DNA from: DATJZH01 sp052146815 | GTDB lineage: Bacteria > Actinomycetota > Actinomycetes > Streptosporangiales > Streptosporangiaceae | DNA: 64,000 bases | Assembly (NCBI GenBank): GCA_052146815.1 | Contig: JBKQMG010000026.1 | Location: forward strand, 1-64,000 | Direction: 5' to 3' | Shown: one piece after another, positions 8,490 through 16,774 of the stretch | Layout of the letters: the number at the start of each line of letters is the position of its first letter | Numbering within the stretch: position 1 is the stretch's first letter | The notes under the pieces: model-generated | Told to the model about the DNA's origin: nothing | Seen by the model: only the letters and a program-made list of their open reading frames with translations | Database searches by the model: none | Translations under genes and position numbers: made by a program

Positions 8490-11400
8490 TGAGACGGCAG
8501 CAGCCGATCAGGACGCCGGAGGCCAGCGCCGCGGGCTTTTCCGCCGGGCACGCAAGGCCGTGACGAGGCCCGCAGGCCCGCCCGCAGACGAACGTGCCTC
8601 TGCAGGGCAGGGCGCCGTGGCGGACAACGGCGCTGTGGCAGAAAGCACGGCCGCCTCTGATCGCGGCGGTGCCTCCGACCAGGGGGATGCGCCTGATCGC
8701 GGCGGCGCAGCCGAGCAGCGCACCGCAGCCGAACAGGGGGGCAGTGCGCAGCCGCCCGGCGCGCCAGCGGCGCGGGCGACACGGACGCGGTCGGGATCGG
8801 CCCGGACCGGGTCCTCGCGCGCCGCGGCCGGAAGCTCTTCCGCGGCCAGTCAGCCTGCGGGCGAGCCGCCAGCCAGTGCGACCCAGTCGGGGCCGGCGCA
8901 GTCGGGGCCCGCGGCCGCTCCGCCGGTTTCGGGCTCGCCGCCGGTCAGCCCGCCGGCGTCCAGTTCCCCGCAGGAACCGGCGCGAGCCGCGGCCGCTCCG
9001 CCGGTGGCTTTCCAGCCGCCGGTGGTGATCTTCCAGCCGCCTGACATCAGCGCGGCCCGGACCGGGGAGGGCACCGGACGGCAGGGCGGCGACAACGGTC
9101 TTGAGCAGACCGGAGGCGGCGAAGGCAGGCCGGCCTCCCGGCGAAGGAACTCCCAGCGCGGCGCGACAGGCGGCGGGGCCGACGGTGCTGGCGGTCCCGG
9201 TGACGGGCAGTCCGGTGGCCGCCAGGCCCGCGACGGGGACCGCGAGGGCCAGGGCGATGTCGAGGACCACAGCGGCGATAGCCGCACCGCCGTCGATCAG
9301 GACAGCGAGGCCGAGCAGGGCACCGGCGCTGGGAAGCGCCGGCGCAGGGGCGGTCGCGGCCACGGTAAGGCCCGGACCGACGGCGAGTCCGCCGAGGCAG
9401 GCGCTGGCCCGGGCCAGGACACCGAAGGCGCCGACAGCGGCAGTGCCGCAGCCGCGGGCGGCGAAGCCGCCGATGCCGATGATGACGAAGGTGACAGCAG
9501 CCGGGCAGGGCGGCGCCGGCGCCGCCGCCGGCGCAGCGGCACCGGGGCGGACGCTGACGCCCTGGCGCCCGACGATCCGCCGGACACGGTGGTGCATGTC
9601 CGGCCGCCGCGCCAGTCGGATTCCTCCGACGACGTCCGGTCGATCAAGGGGTCGACCCGGCTGGAGGCCAAGCGGCAGCGGCGCCGCGAAGGCCGGGACT
9701 CAGGGCGGCGGCGGCCGCCGGTCATCACCGAATCGGAGTTCCTGGCCCGGCGCGAGGCGGTCGAGCGGGTCATGGTCGTACGGCAGACCGGCGAGCGGAC
9801 GCAGATCGCCGTGCTGGAAGACGGTGTCCTCGTCGAGCACTACGTGGACAAGGCCAGCCATCAGTCCTATGTCGGCAACGTGTACCTCGGCAAGGTGCAG
9901 AACGTGCTGCCCTCGATGGAGGCCGCCTTCGTCGACATCGGCAAGGGCCGCAACGCCGTCCTGTACGCGGGCGAGGTCAACTTCGACGCCAGCGGCCTGG
10001 AGGGTGAGTCCAAGCGGATCGAGTCGGCGCTCAAGTCCGGTCAGTCGATCCTGGTCCAGGTCACCAAGGACCCCATCGGGCATAAAGGTGCACGCCTGAC
10101 AAGCCAGGTCAGCCTGCCAGGCCGGTACCTGGTTTACGTGCCGGGATCCTCGATGACCGGAATCAGCCGCAAGCTGCCGGACACCGAGCGGACCCGCCTC
10201 AAGCAGATACTCAAGAAGGTCATGCCGGAGAACGCCGGGGTGATCGTGCGGACCGCGGCGGAGGGCGCCTCCGAGGAGGAGCTCTCCCAGGATGTGGCGC
10301 GGCTGGCGGCGCAGTGGGAGGCGATCGAGCGCAAGGCGAAGACCGCGAGCGCTCCCGAGCTGCTCTACAGCGAGCCGGACCTGACCATCCGGGTGGTCCG
10401 CGACATCTTCAACGAGGACTTCGGCAAGCTCGTCATCGCCAGCGACAGCGACTGGGACATGGTGGACGAGTACGTCCGCTACGTGGCGCCGACTCTGGCG
10501 CAGCGGCTGGAGCGCTGGACCAGCGACAAGGACGTTTTCGCCGCGTACCGCATTGACGAGCAGCTGGCCAAGGCTCTCGAGCGCAAGGTGTGGCTGCCCA
10601 GCGGCGGCTCCCTGGTCATCGATGCCACCGAGGCCATGACGGTCATCGACGTCAACACGGGCAAGTTCACCGGCCAGGGCGGCAACCTCGAGCAGACCGT
10701 GACGCGCAACAACCTCGAGGCGGCCGAGGAGATCGTGCGTCAGCTGCGGCTGCGCGACGTCGGCGGCATTATCGTCATCGACTTCATCGACATGGTGCTG
10801 GAAAGCAACCGGGAGCTGGTCCTCCGCCGGCTGCTTGAGTGCCTGGCGCGAGACCGGACCAAGCATCAGGTGGCCGAGGTCACTTCCCTCGGCCTGGTGC
10901 AGATGACCCGGAAGCGGGTGGGCTCGGGCCTGCTGGAGGCGTTCTCCGTGCCGTGCGAGCACTGCAACGGCCGGGGCGTCCTCCTCTCGCTGGAGCCCGT
11001 CGATCACACGCTGCCCCGCGGCCGGTCGGGCGACGGCGACCGGGGCGAGCGGAACGGGAAGGGCGAGCGGAAGGGCAACGGCGGCGGCAACTCCGGCGAC
11101 GACGCAGGCGGCGGCCAGCGATCCCGCTCCGGCCGGTCCCGGCGCGGCAGGTCGTCCGGCCAGACGGCGACGGCCGGACCGGAGGCTACTGCCGATCCGG
11201 CCGGCGTTCCGGCTGGCTCGGCGACTCAGGCCGACTCGTCGCCCCCAGCCGACTGGGCGACCCCGCCCCCGGCAAGCGAGCCGGGGGACCCGCTCGTGGG
11301 TCCGCCGCAAGCCGAGAGCAGTGCGCAAGCCGACACCCGTGCCCAAGGCGACAGCAGCGCGGACGCTGACAGCGGCGCGCAGGCCGGGCAGATCAGCCCG

Positions 11401-11727
11401 GCGGAGAATGACGCGGTCCCGGTCACGGCCGAGACCCGGCCGTCTTCGGGCAGTCGCCGTCGGCGGCGCGCAAGCTCAGCAGGCGCCAGCGCCGGCGCCG
11501 ACGGGCCCGCGAGCCAGGACACCGGCAGTGCGGGCTCGGGCAGTCCGGCCTCGGGCAGTGCAGCTCTGGGCACTTCGGCCTCGGACAGTCCGGCCACCGG
11601 GAGCGAGGCGCCAGGCGCCCCCGGCGGCACTGAGACCGCGGACGGCGGCGGGGAAGGCAGCGACCCCTCGGCGCCGCGGGTGCCGCCGCCGCCCCCGCCG
11701 CAGGAGGCTGCCTCGACGGCCCTCTGA
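8449..11727 (+). CDS. rne: Ribonuclease E/G family endoribonuclease
   Basis: A 1092-residue RNase E/G, the central endonuclease for mRNA decay and rRNA/tRNA processing. About 420 disordered N-terminal residues (acidic, Gly/Ala/Pro/Arg-rich) precede the catalytic half. The S1 domain covers about 445-530 (VGNVYLGKVQNVLPSMEAAF). Catalytic Mg-binding Asp residues appear in VIDVNTGKF (Asp734) and IDFIDM (Asp778/781). The tetramer zinc-link appears as CEHC (836-839). A second disordered tail of ~230 residues follows. The ATG at 8449 has GGGAGAG upstream and lies inside the previous gene. The long flanking tails are typical of actinobacterial RNase E, where they recruit partners, but those partners cannot be read here. 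Confidence 0.92.
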   Translation: MLETERQNAESEPDETAAADQDAGGQRRGLFRRARKAVTRPAGPPADERASAGQGAVADNGAVAESTAASDRGGASDQGDAPDRGGAAEQRTAAEQGGSAQPPGAPAARATRTRSGSARTGSSRAAAGSSSAASQPAGEPPASATQSGPAQSGPAAAPPVSGSPPVSPPASSSPQEPARAAAAPPVAFQPPVVIFQPPDISAARTGEGTGRQGGDNGLEQTGGGEGRPASRRRNSQRGATGGGADGAGGPGDGQSGGRQARDGDREGQGDVEDHSGDSRTAVDQDSEAEQGTGAGKRRRRGGRGHGKARTDGESAEAGAGPGQDTEGADSGSAAAAGGEAADADDDEGDSSRAGRRRRRRRRSGTGADADALAPDDPPDTVVHVRPPRQSDSSDDVRSIKGSTRLEAKRQRRREGRDSGRRRPPVITESEFLARREAVERVMVVRQTGERTQIAVLEDGVLVEHYVDKASHQSYVGNVYLGKVQNVLPSMEAAFVDIGKGRNAVLYAGEVNFDASGLEGESKRIESALKSGQSILVQVTKDPIGHKGARLTSQVSLPGRYLVYVPGSSMTGISRKLPDTERTRLKQILKKVMPENAGVIVRTAAEGASEEELSQDVARLAAQWEAIERKAKTASAPELLYSEPDLTIRVVRDIFNEDFGKLVIASDSDWDMVDEYVRYVAPTLAQRLERWTSDKDVFAAYRIDEQLAKALERKVWLPSGGSLVIDATEAMTVIDVNTGKFTGQGGNLEQTVTRNNLEAAEEIVRQLRLRDVGGIIVIDFIDMVLESNRELVLRRLLECLARDRTKHQVAEVTSLGLVQMTRKRVGSGLLEAFSVPCEHCNGRGVLLSLEPVDHTLPRGRSGDGDRGERNGKGERKGNGGGNSGDDAGGGQRSRSGRSRRGRSSGQTATAGPEATADPAGVPAGSATQADSSPPADWATPPPASEPGDPLVGPPQAESSAQADTRAQGDSSADADSGAQAGQISPAENDAVPVTAETRPSSGSRRRRRASSAGASAGADGPASQDTGSAGSGSPASGSAALGTSASDSPATGSEAPGAPGGTETADGGGEGSDPSAPRVPPPPPPQEAASTAL

Positions 11728-11850
11728 GTCCTCGCGCGGTCTGATAGTCTTTGTGGTCGGCGCACGGGTGGATCCAGCGGTGGTTTCCGCGGCTGGCAGG
11801 CGGTGCGCACCGTAGGCAGGCCCGTTCGCAGCGATGCTGAACATTTCCGC

Positions 11851-11856
11851 TACTCT
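11851..11856 (+). promoter_or_regulatory. Possible -10 element for rplU-rpmA
   Basis: TACTCT matches TAnnnT and lies about 36 bases before the rplU GTG, leaving room for a short leader with its Shine-Dalgarno. A poor -35 (TTCGCA at 11825-11830) is 20 bases away. The 165-base gap after rne makes a separate promoter plausible. Confidence 0.3.
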
Positions 11857-11892
11857 CGCGGCGGGCTAGCACAAAGGGAGAGAGAGTTCTCG

Positions 11893-12234
11893 GTGTACGC
11901 GATCGTGCGCTGCGGTGGCAGGCAGGAGAAGGCCTCCGTCGATGACGTCCTGACAGTGGACAAGCTCGGCGGCGAGGTCGGCTCCCGCGTGATGCTGCCC
12001 GCCGTGCTTGTAGTTGATGACAGCACGGTGATCAGTGATCCGGCAGAGCTGGGTCGTTACGAGGTCACTGCGGAGATCGTCGGCTCGGCCAGCGGTCCCA
12101 AGATCAACATGATTCATTACAAGAACAAGACCGGCTACCGCCGTCGCGTGGGTCACCGCCAGAAGTACACCCAGGTGCGGATCACCGGCATCAGCGACGG
12201 CAAGGCTCGCGCCAGCGCAGGGAAGAAGGGCTGA
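11893..12234 (+). CDS. rplU: 50S ribosomal protein L21
   Basis: Codes for L21 (113 residues), a 23S rRNA-binding protein of the large subunit. The N-terminus YAIVRCGGRQEKASVDD and the C-terminal block KTGYRRRVGHRQKYTQVRITGI are family signatures. The GTG start at 11893 is chosen because L21 begins at exactly this point in relatives and GGGAGAGAGAG lies just upstream; the frame is open further back to 11803 but that extension is not L21-like. The L27 gene begins one base after the stop, the usual rplU-rpmA pair. Confidence 0.95.
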   Translation: MYAIVRCGGRQEKASVDDVLTVDKLGGEVGSRVMLPAVLVVDDSTVISDPAELGRYEVTAEIVGSASGPKINMIHYKNKTGYRRRVGHRQKYTQVRITGISDGKARASAGKKG

Positions 12235-12235
12235 G

Positions 12236-12514
12236 ATGGCACACAAGAAGGGCGCCTCTTCCAGCCGGAACGGCCGCGACTCCAACGCTCAGCGGCTCGG
12301 CGTGAAGCGCTTTGGCGGTCAGGTCGTCAACGCCGGCGAGATCATCGTCCGACAGCACGGTACGCACTTCCACCCCGGTGTGGGTGTGGGGCGCGGCGGC
12401 GACGACACGCTCTTCGCGCTGGTGACCGGCAAGGTCGAGTTCGGCAGCCGGCGTGGCCGCCGGGCGGTCAGCGTCATCGAGGCCGAGCCCGCTGCTGCCG
12501 CGCATTCCAGCTGA
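12236..12514 (+). CDS. rpmA: 50S ribosomal protein L27
   Basis: A 92-residue L27 whose N-terminus reaches the peptidyl transferase centre. MAHKKGASSSRNGRDSNAQRLGVK and the GTHFHPGVGVGRGGDDTLFAL block are diagnostic. There is no cleavable N-terminal extension of the Firmicutes type. The start lies just after the rplU stop and both genes are certainly co-transcribed. The last ten residues (EAEPAAAAHSS) are a short variable tail. Confidence 0.96.
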   Translation: MAHKKGASSSRNGRDSNAQRLGVKRFGGQVVNAGEIIVRQHGTHFHPGVGVGRGGDDTLFALVTGKVEFGSRRGRRAVSVIEAEPAAAAHSS

Positions 12515-12607
12515 CGGCCCCACCGCGATCAGTTCCGATGATCACGGAGAGTCTCGTACCGAAAAAGGGCGCAGAACTCCCATGTGATCATGAAAATCAT
12601 GCGGATG

Positions 12608-12633
12608 GCCTGAGCCTGCGGGCAGGCTCAGGC
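12608..12633 (+). terminator. Hairpin terminator after rpmA
   Basis: A perfect inverted repeat GCCTGAGCCTGC (12608-12619) / GCAGGCTCAGGC (12622-12633) lies 94 bases after the L27 stop. The two-base spacer means the top pairs must open to form the loop. No U-run follows. Confidence 0.6.
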
Positions 12634-12673
12634 GGCTCAAGGTGCAGGAGCGACCTTGACACCCTGGGGCTGA

Positions 12674-12712
12674 GGTGCGCCGGGCAGAGTCGTTGACGGT
12701 GCGCCGGGCAGA
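12674..12712. repeat. 15-bp direct repeat, period 24
   Basis: GGTGCGCCGGGCAGA occurs at 12674-12688 and again at 12698-12712. The two copies lie upstream of obg, with TTGACG overlapping the start of the second copy. The role is unknown; it may be a regulator site or a slippage product. Confidence 0.6.
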
Positions 12713-12818
12713 ATAATCCGGGCGTGCAGAGCGTTTCACTTGCCATGATTATGAAAACGGGTGCGCGTGAGCTGGGCTCGCGCCGCCGCGTGAGTCACGG
12801 CGCAGGGAGGGACTAGCC

Positions 12819-14186
12819 GTGGCGGAATTCGCTGATCAGACTGAACTGCGCATCCAGGCCGGAAACGGCGGCCACGGCTGTGCCTCCATCCACCGGGAGA
12901 AGTTCAAGCCGCTCGGCGGCCCCGACGGCGGGAACGGCGGCCGCGGCGGTGACGTCATCATGGAAGTCGATCCGAGCATCACCACCTTGCTGGACTTCCA
13001 CCGGCGGCCGGTCCGCCGGGCGGGTAACGGCAAGCCAGGCTCAGGATCCAATCGCAGCGGCGCCGAGGGCGAAGACCTGATCCTGCGCGTCCCCGAGGGC
13101 ACGGTCGTGCAGACCCGCGGCGGCGAGGTACTGGCGGACCTGACCGGTGCGGGCACCCGTTTCGTGGCCGCACGCGGTGGCCGCGGCGGCCTGGGTAACG
13201 CCGCGCTGGCCTCGTCCAAGCGCAAGGCACCCGGGTTCGCGCTGCGCGGCGAGCCGGGGGAGCAGCGCGAGCTGCAGCTGGAGCTGAAGACGGTCGCGGA
13301 CGCCGGTCTCGTCGGCTTCCCGAACGCGGGCAAGTCGTCGCTCATCGCCGCGCTGTCGGCCGCCCGTCCGAAGATCGCGAACTACCCTTTCACCACACTG
13401 ACTCCTCACCTCGGCGTCGTGGAAGCCGGAGACGTCCAGTTCGTGGTCGCCGACGTGCCCGGCCTGATTCCCGGTGCCAGCCTGGGCAAGGGCCTGGGCC
13501 TGGACTTTCTGCGGCATGTCGAGCGCTGCACGGCGCTGGTGCACGTGCTGGACTGCGCGACCGAGGAGCCGGGCCGTGACCCGCTCTCCGATCTGGACGC
13601 GCTCGAGGACGAGCTGGCGGCCTACGCCGATGCGACCGGCACCGACCTGATGGACCGGCCGCGGATCGTGGTGCTGAACAAGATCGACGTCCCCGCCGCG
13701 CGAGAGCTGGCGGCTATGGTCGCTCCGGACATCGAGGCGCGCGGCCTGACGGTCTGCCAGGTGTCCGCGGCCACCACCGAGGGCCTGCGCGAGCTGGCGT
13801 TCGTCTTGGGCGGGGTCATCGGCGAGGCGCGGGCGGCTGCCCCGGTAGCTGAGCCGACCCGGCTGGTGATCCGGCCGGAGCCGGTGACCGGGCCTGACTT
13901 CGAGGTGGTCCGGGCGGGCGAGAACAGGTTCGTCATCCGCGGTGAGAAGACGCGCCGGTGGATCGTGCAGACCGACTTCAGTAACGACGAGGCCGTCGGC
14001 TACCTGGCGGACCGGCTGGCGCGGATCGGAATCGAGGAGGCGCTCGCCGAGGCCGGGGCGCAGGCCGGCGCGGAAGTGCTCATCGGCGAGGAAGACAACG
14101 CGGTGGTCTTCGACTGGGATCCGACGGTGCCCGCGGCTACGGCCGGCTTCGGCCCGCGGGGGACCGACCGTCGGCTGCCCCAGTAA
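12819..14186 (+). CDS. obg: Obg-family GTPase, ribosome assembly
   Basis: A 455-residue Obg/CgtA GTPase, essential for 50S maturation and stress control. The Gly-rich Obg fold fills about residues 1-158 (NGGHGCASIHREKFKPLGGPDGGNGGRGG region). The G domain follows with GFPNAGKSS (G1), VADVPG (G3) and VVLNKIDV (G4). A C-terminal OCT domain (about 350-430) ends the conserved part. The GTG at 12819 has AGGGAGGG at proper spacing. It follows rplU-rpmA as in most bacteria. Unlike many actinobacteria, proB/proA do not follow; unrelated genes intervene before nadD. Confidence 0.94.
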   Translation: MAEFADQTELRIQAGNGGHGCASIHREKFKPLGGPDGGNGGRGGDVIMEVDPSITTLLDFHRRPVRRAGNGKPGSGSNRSGAEGEDLILRVPEGTVVQTRGGEVLADLTGAGTRFVAARGGRGGLGNAALASSKRKAPGFALRGEPGEQRELQLELKTVADAGLVGFPNAGKSSLIAALSAARPKIANYPFTTLTPHLGVVEAGDVQFVVADVPGLIPGASLGKGLGLDFLRHVERCTALVHVLDCATEEPGRDPLSDLDALEDELAAYADATGTDLMDRPRIVVLNKIDVPAARELAAMVAPDIEARGLTVCQVSAATTEGLRELAFVLGGVIGEARAAAPVAEPTRLVIRPEPVTGPDFEVVRAGENRFVIRGEKTRRWIVQTDFSNDEAVGYLADRLARIGIEEALAEAGAQAGAEVLIGEEDNAVVFDWDPTVPAATAGFGPRGTDRRLPQ

Positions 14187-14322
14187 ACAGGACGACCGGT
14201 GCTCCAAGGGCAGGAGGCGGGCAGGCTGATCCGGCCCGGCTCAGGATGCGGCCCAGCCAGCAGGCTCGGCCCGGGCTGCCAGAGCGCCGATCCGGCAGGC
14301 CTCGCTGTCCGCAGACGCAAAA

Positions 14323-14347
14323 AACGCGCTACATTTGATAGCGCGTT
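14323..14347. promoter_or_regulatory. Perfect inverted repeat upstream of the HelD-like gene
   Basis: AACGCGCTA (14323-14331) and TAGCGCGTT (14339-14347) form a perfect 9-bp stem around the 7-base loop CATTTGA. An unusually AT-rich 60-base stretch follows, up to the Shine-Dalgarno GAAAGG of the helicase gene. It could be an operator, a leader hairpin, or the terminator of obg (A-rich on its left side). Confidence 0.5.
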
Positions 14348-14410
14348 ATGTCAGAGCGGGACTTGATCTTTTATTGCTGATGTTGTCATTTTATCTGAAA
14401 GGCAGCTTGG

Positions 14411-16705
14411 TTGTCAAACTCGGAAATGGATCGGGAGCAGAAGTACATCTCCGTGCTCTACGACCGGCTCGACGATCTCCGGGAGCGCGCTTCACGGCGG
14501 CTCGCCGACGTATTGCGCCAGGCTGGCGGAACGCATCAGGCCCGGACGGAGCGCGAGTCTTTCATGGTGCTCTACACCAGGCAGATCGCGCAGTTTGATG
14601 CCGCCGAGCAGGGCCTGTGCTTCGGCCGCCTCGAATTCACTGGCGGCGAGCTGCGTTATATAGGCCGGCTCGGAATTCACGGCGACACCGACGATTACGA
14701 GCAGCTGCTGATGGACTGGCGGGCCGATGCGGCCCGGCCTTTCTACCTCGCGACCGCCGCGTCGCCCGACGACGTCAAGGTGCGCCGGCATCTGAAGACG
14801 CGCAGCCGTCAGGTGGTCAGCATCGACGACGAGGTGCTTGACCTCTCGGTCGCGGACCCGTCCCGCCACGACGGGCTCACCGGTGAGTCATCCCTGCTCG
14901 CCGCGCTGAACGCCAGCCGGACCGGGCGGATGTCGGACATCGTCGAGACGATCCAGGCCGAGCAGGACGTGATCATCCGGTCGGCGCTGGCCGGGGTCCT
15001 GGTCGTGCAGGGCGGCCCCGGCACCGGCAAGACGGCGGTGGCGCTGCACCGGGCCGCCTACCTGCTGTATACCCACCGCCGCCAGCTGGAGAAGCGCGGC
15101 GTGCTGGTGGTCGGGCCGAACGCCACCTTCCTGCGCTACATCGGGCAGGTGCTCCCGTCGCTGGGCGAGACCAGCGTGCTGCTGTCGACCATCGGGGAGC
15201 TGTTCCCCGGCGTCAGCGCGACCGGCTCCGAGCCGGCCCGCACCGCCGAGATCAAAGGCCGGCCAGAGCTTGCCCGGGTCATCGCCCAGGCAGTCCGGGA
15301 CCGCCAGCACGTGCCCGCCGACGGCCTGGAGGTCATCGTCGACCGGGAGCGGCTGCGGCTGAACCGCCCGGTGATCGCGCAGGCCGGTGAGCGGGCCCGC
15401 CGGTCGCGGCGGCCGCACAATCAGGCGCGCAGCGTTTTTGCCCGGGAGCTGATCAACGCGCTGACCCGGCTGGCGGCCGACCGGCTGGGCAAGAACGTGC
15501 TCGGCGGCGGCAATCTGCTCGGCGCCGACGATCTGGCTGACCTGCGGCGCGAGATAGCCGCCGAGCCTGCGGTCCGGGCCGCGGTCGACCGGCTCTGGCC
15601 GGTGCTCAGCGCCCAGGAGCTGCTGGAGGGCCTGCTCGGCTCGGCGGACCGGCTCGCCTCGGCCGCGCCGAAGCTGACCGCGGCGGAGCGCGCGGCGCTG
15701 CTGCGCGAGAGCGGCGCGCCGTGGACCCCGGCCGACGTGCCGCTGCTCGACGAGGCCGCGGAGCTGCTGGGTGAAGACGACCTGGCGGTCCGGCGGCGGC
15801 GCGAGCAGCAGCGGCGGGCGGAGGAGAGCTACGCCCAGGGCGTGCTGGACATCATGTCCCGTGACATCGAGGACGACCCGGAGATCCTGATGGGCGCTGA
15901 CCTGGTGGACGCCAGCAGGCTCGCCTCCCGGCAGGACGACGAGGCCGGGCTGACCGCGGCTGAGCGGGCCGCCGCGGACCCGACCTGGGCGTTCGGCCAC
16001 GTGATCATCGACGAGGCGCAGGAGCTGTCGCCGATGGCGTGGCGGATGCTGATGCGCCGCTGCCCCGCGAGGTCGATGACGATCGTGGGCGATGTCGCGC
16101 AGACCGGTGATCTCGGCGGCTCAGCCTCCTGGGAGCAGTCACTCGCGCCCTACTTGCAGGACCGCTGGCGGCTGGCGCCGCTGACCATCAACTACCGCAC
16201 CCCGGCCGAGATCATGGCGGTCGCGGCCGACGTGCTGACCGCGATCGACCCGGCCCTCGAGCTGCCCCGTTCCGTGCGCGAGTCGGGCAGCGCGCCCTGG
16301 CGGCGCGCGGTCCCCGGCGGGCAGCTGCCGACGGCGACGGCGGACGCCGCAGCGCGCCTGGCGGCTGAGAACGGCGACGGGAAGCTCGCCGTGATCGTGC
16401 CCGAGGCGCGGCTGGCCGAGCTCGGCGGCGCGGTCAGCGCGGCGATCCCGGCGGCGGCCGTCGGGGAAGGCCCGGACCTGGAAAGCCCGGTCGTCGTGCT
16501 GAGCGTCCGGCAGGCGAAGGGCCTGGAGTTCGACGCGGTGCTCATTGCCGAGCCCGCCGAGATCATCGCGGGCTCACCGCGCGGGCTCAGCGACCTGTAC
16601 GTGGCGCTGACCAGGGCCACGCAGCGGCTCGGCGTCCTGCACACCGGGCCGGTGCCGGGTGTGCTCGCCCGGCTGGAGCCGGCCAGCATGGCCGACGCCA
16701 GCTGA
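14411..16705 (+). CDS. HelD/HelR-like superfamily 1 ATPase (RNA polymerase recycling factor)
   Basis: A 764-residue UvrD-like ATPase of the HelD class. It has the typical N-terminal helical arm (EMDREQKYISVLYDRLDDLRERA) that reaches into the RNA polymerase channel, then Walker A GGPGTGKT at 201-208, the DEAQELS box near 534, VVGDVAQTG, NYRTPAEI, and a final VRQAKGLEFDAVLI motif. Actinobacterial members displace stalled polymerase, and some (HelR) protect against rifamycins. The TTG at 14411 is eight bases after GAAAGG; the ATG at 14426 is an alternative. It stands alone between obg and a convergent protease gene. Drug resistance is an inference from the family only. Confidence 0.85.
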   Translation: MSNSEMDREQKYISVLYDRLDDLRERASRRLADVLRQAGGTHQARTERESFMVLYTRQIAQFDAAEQGLCFGRLEFTGGELRYIGRLGIHGDTDDYEQLLMDWRADAARPFYLATAASPDDVKVRRHLKTRSRQVVSIDDEVLDLSVADPSRHDGLTGESSLLAALNASRTGRMSDIVETIQAEQDVIIRSALAGVLVVQGGPGTGKTAVALHRAAYLLYTHRRQLEKRGVLVVGPNATFLRYIGQVLPSLGETSVLLSTIGELFPGVSATGSEPARTAEIKGRPELARVIAQAVRDRQHVPADGLEVIVDRERLRLNRPVIAQAGERARRSRRPHNQARSVFARELINALTRLAADRLGKNVLGGGNLLGADDLADLRREIAAEPAVRAAVDRLWPVLSAQELLEGLLGSADRLASAAPKLTAAERAALLRESGAPWTPADVPLLDEAAELLGEDDLAVRRRREQQRRAEESYAQGVLDIMSRDIEDDPEILMGADLVDASRLASRQDDEAGLTAAERAAADPTWAFGHVIIDEAQELSPMAWRMLMRRCPARSMTIVGDVAQTGDLGGSASWEQSLAPYLQDRWRLAPLTINYRTPAEIMAVAADVLTAIDPALELPRSVRESGSAPWRRAVPGGQLPTATADAAARLAAENGDGKLAVIVPEARLAELGGAVSAAIPAAAVGEGPDLESPVVVLSVRQAKGLEFDAVLIAEPAEIIAGSPRGLSDLYVALTRATQRLGVLHTGPVPGVLARLEPASMADAS

Positions 16706-16774
16706 GGGGGGCAGACAGGCGGCCAAGCCGGACTCCGGCCGCCCTCAGCTCAGCGGCCCGGCCCCGCCAGCGGG

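Larger units (their letters stand above)
12515..12818 (+). other. rpmA-obg intergenic region with palindromes and a short direct repeat
   Basis: This 304-base gap holds no convincing gene. It contains CATGAAAATCATG at 12589-12601, a second ATGAAAA-bearing element at 12751-12757, the strong hairpin at 12608-12633 and a 15-bp direct repeat at 12674/12698. The ATGAAAATCAT core resembles half of an actinobacterial Zur box, but the right half does not match well. TTGACG at 12693 could be a -35 for obg but lacks a properly spaced -10. Confidence 0.5.

Noticed and set aside
11728..11892. L21-leader-type autoregulatory RNA
   Set aside because: No convincing conserved fold visible in the 165-base leader; only a possible promoter is reported.
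14323..14347. Rifamycin-associated element
   Set aside because: The stem does not match the element as I remember it; kept only as an unassigned palindrome.
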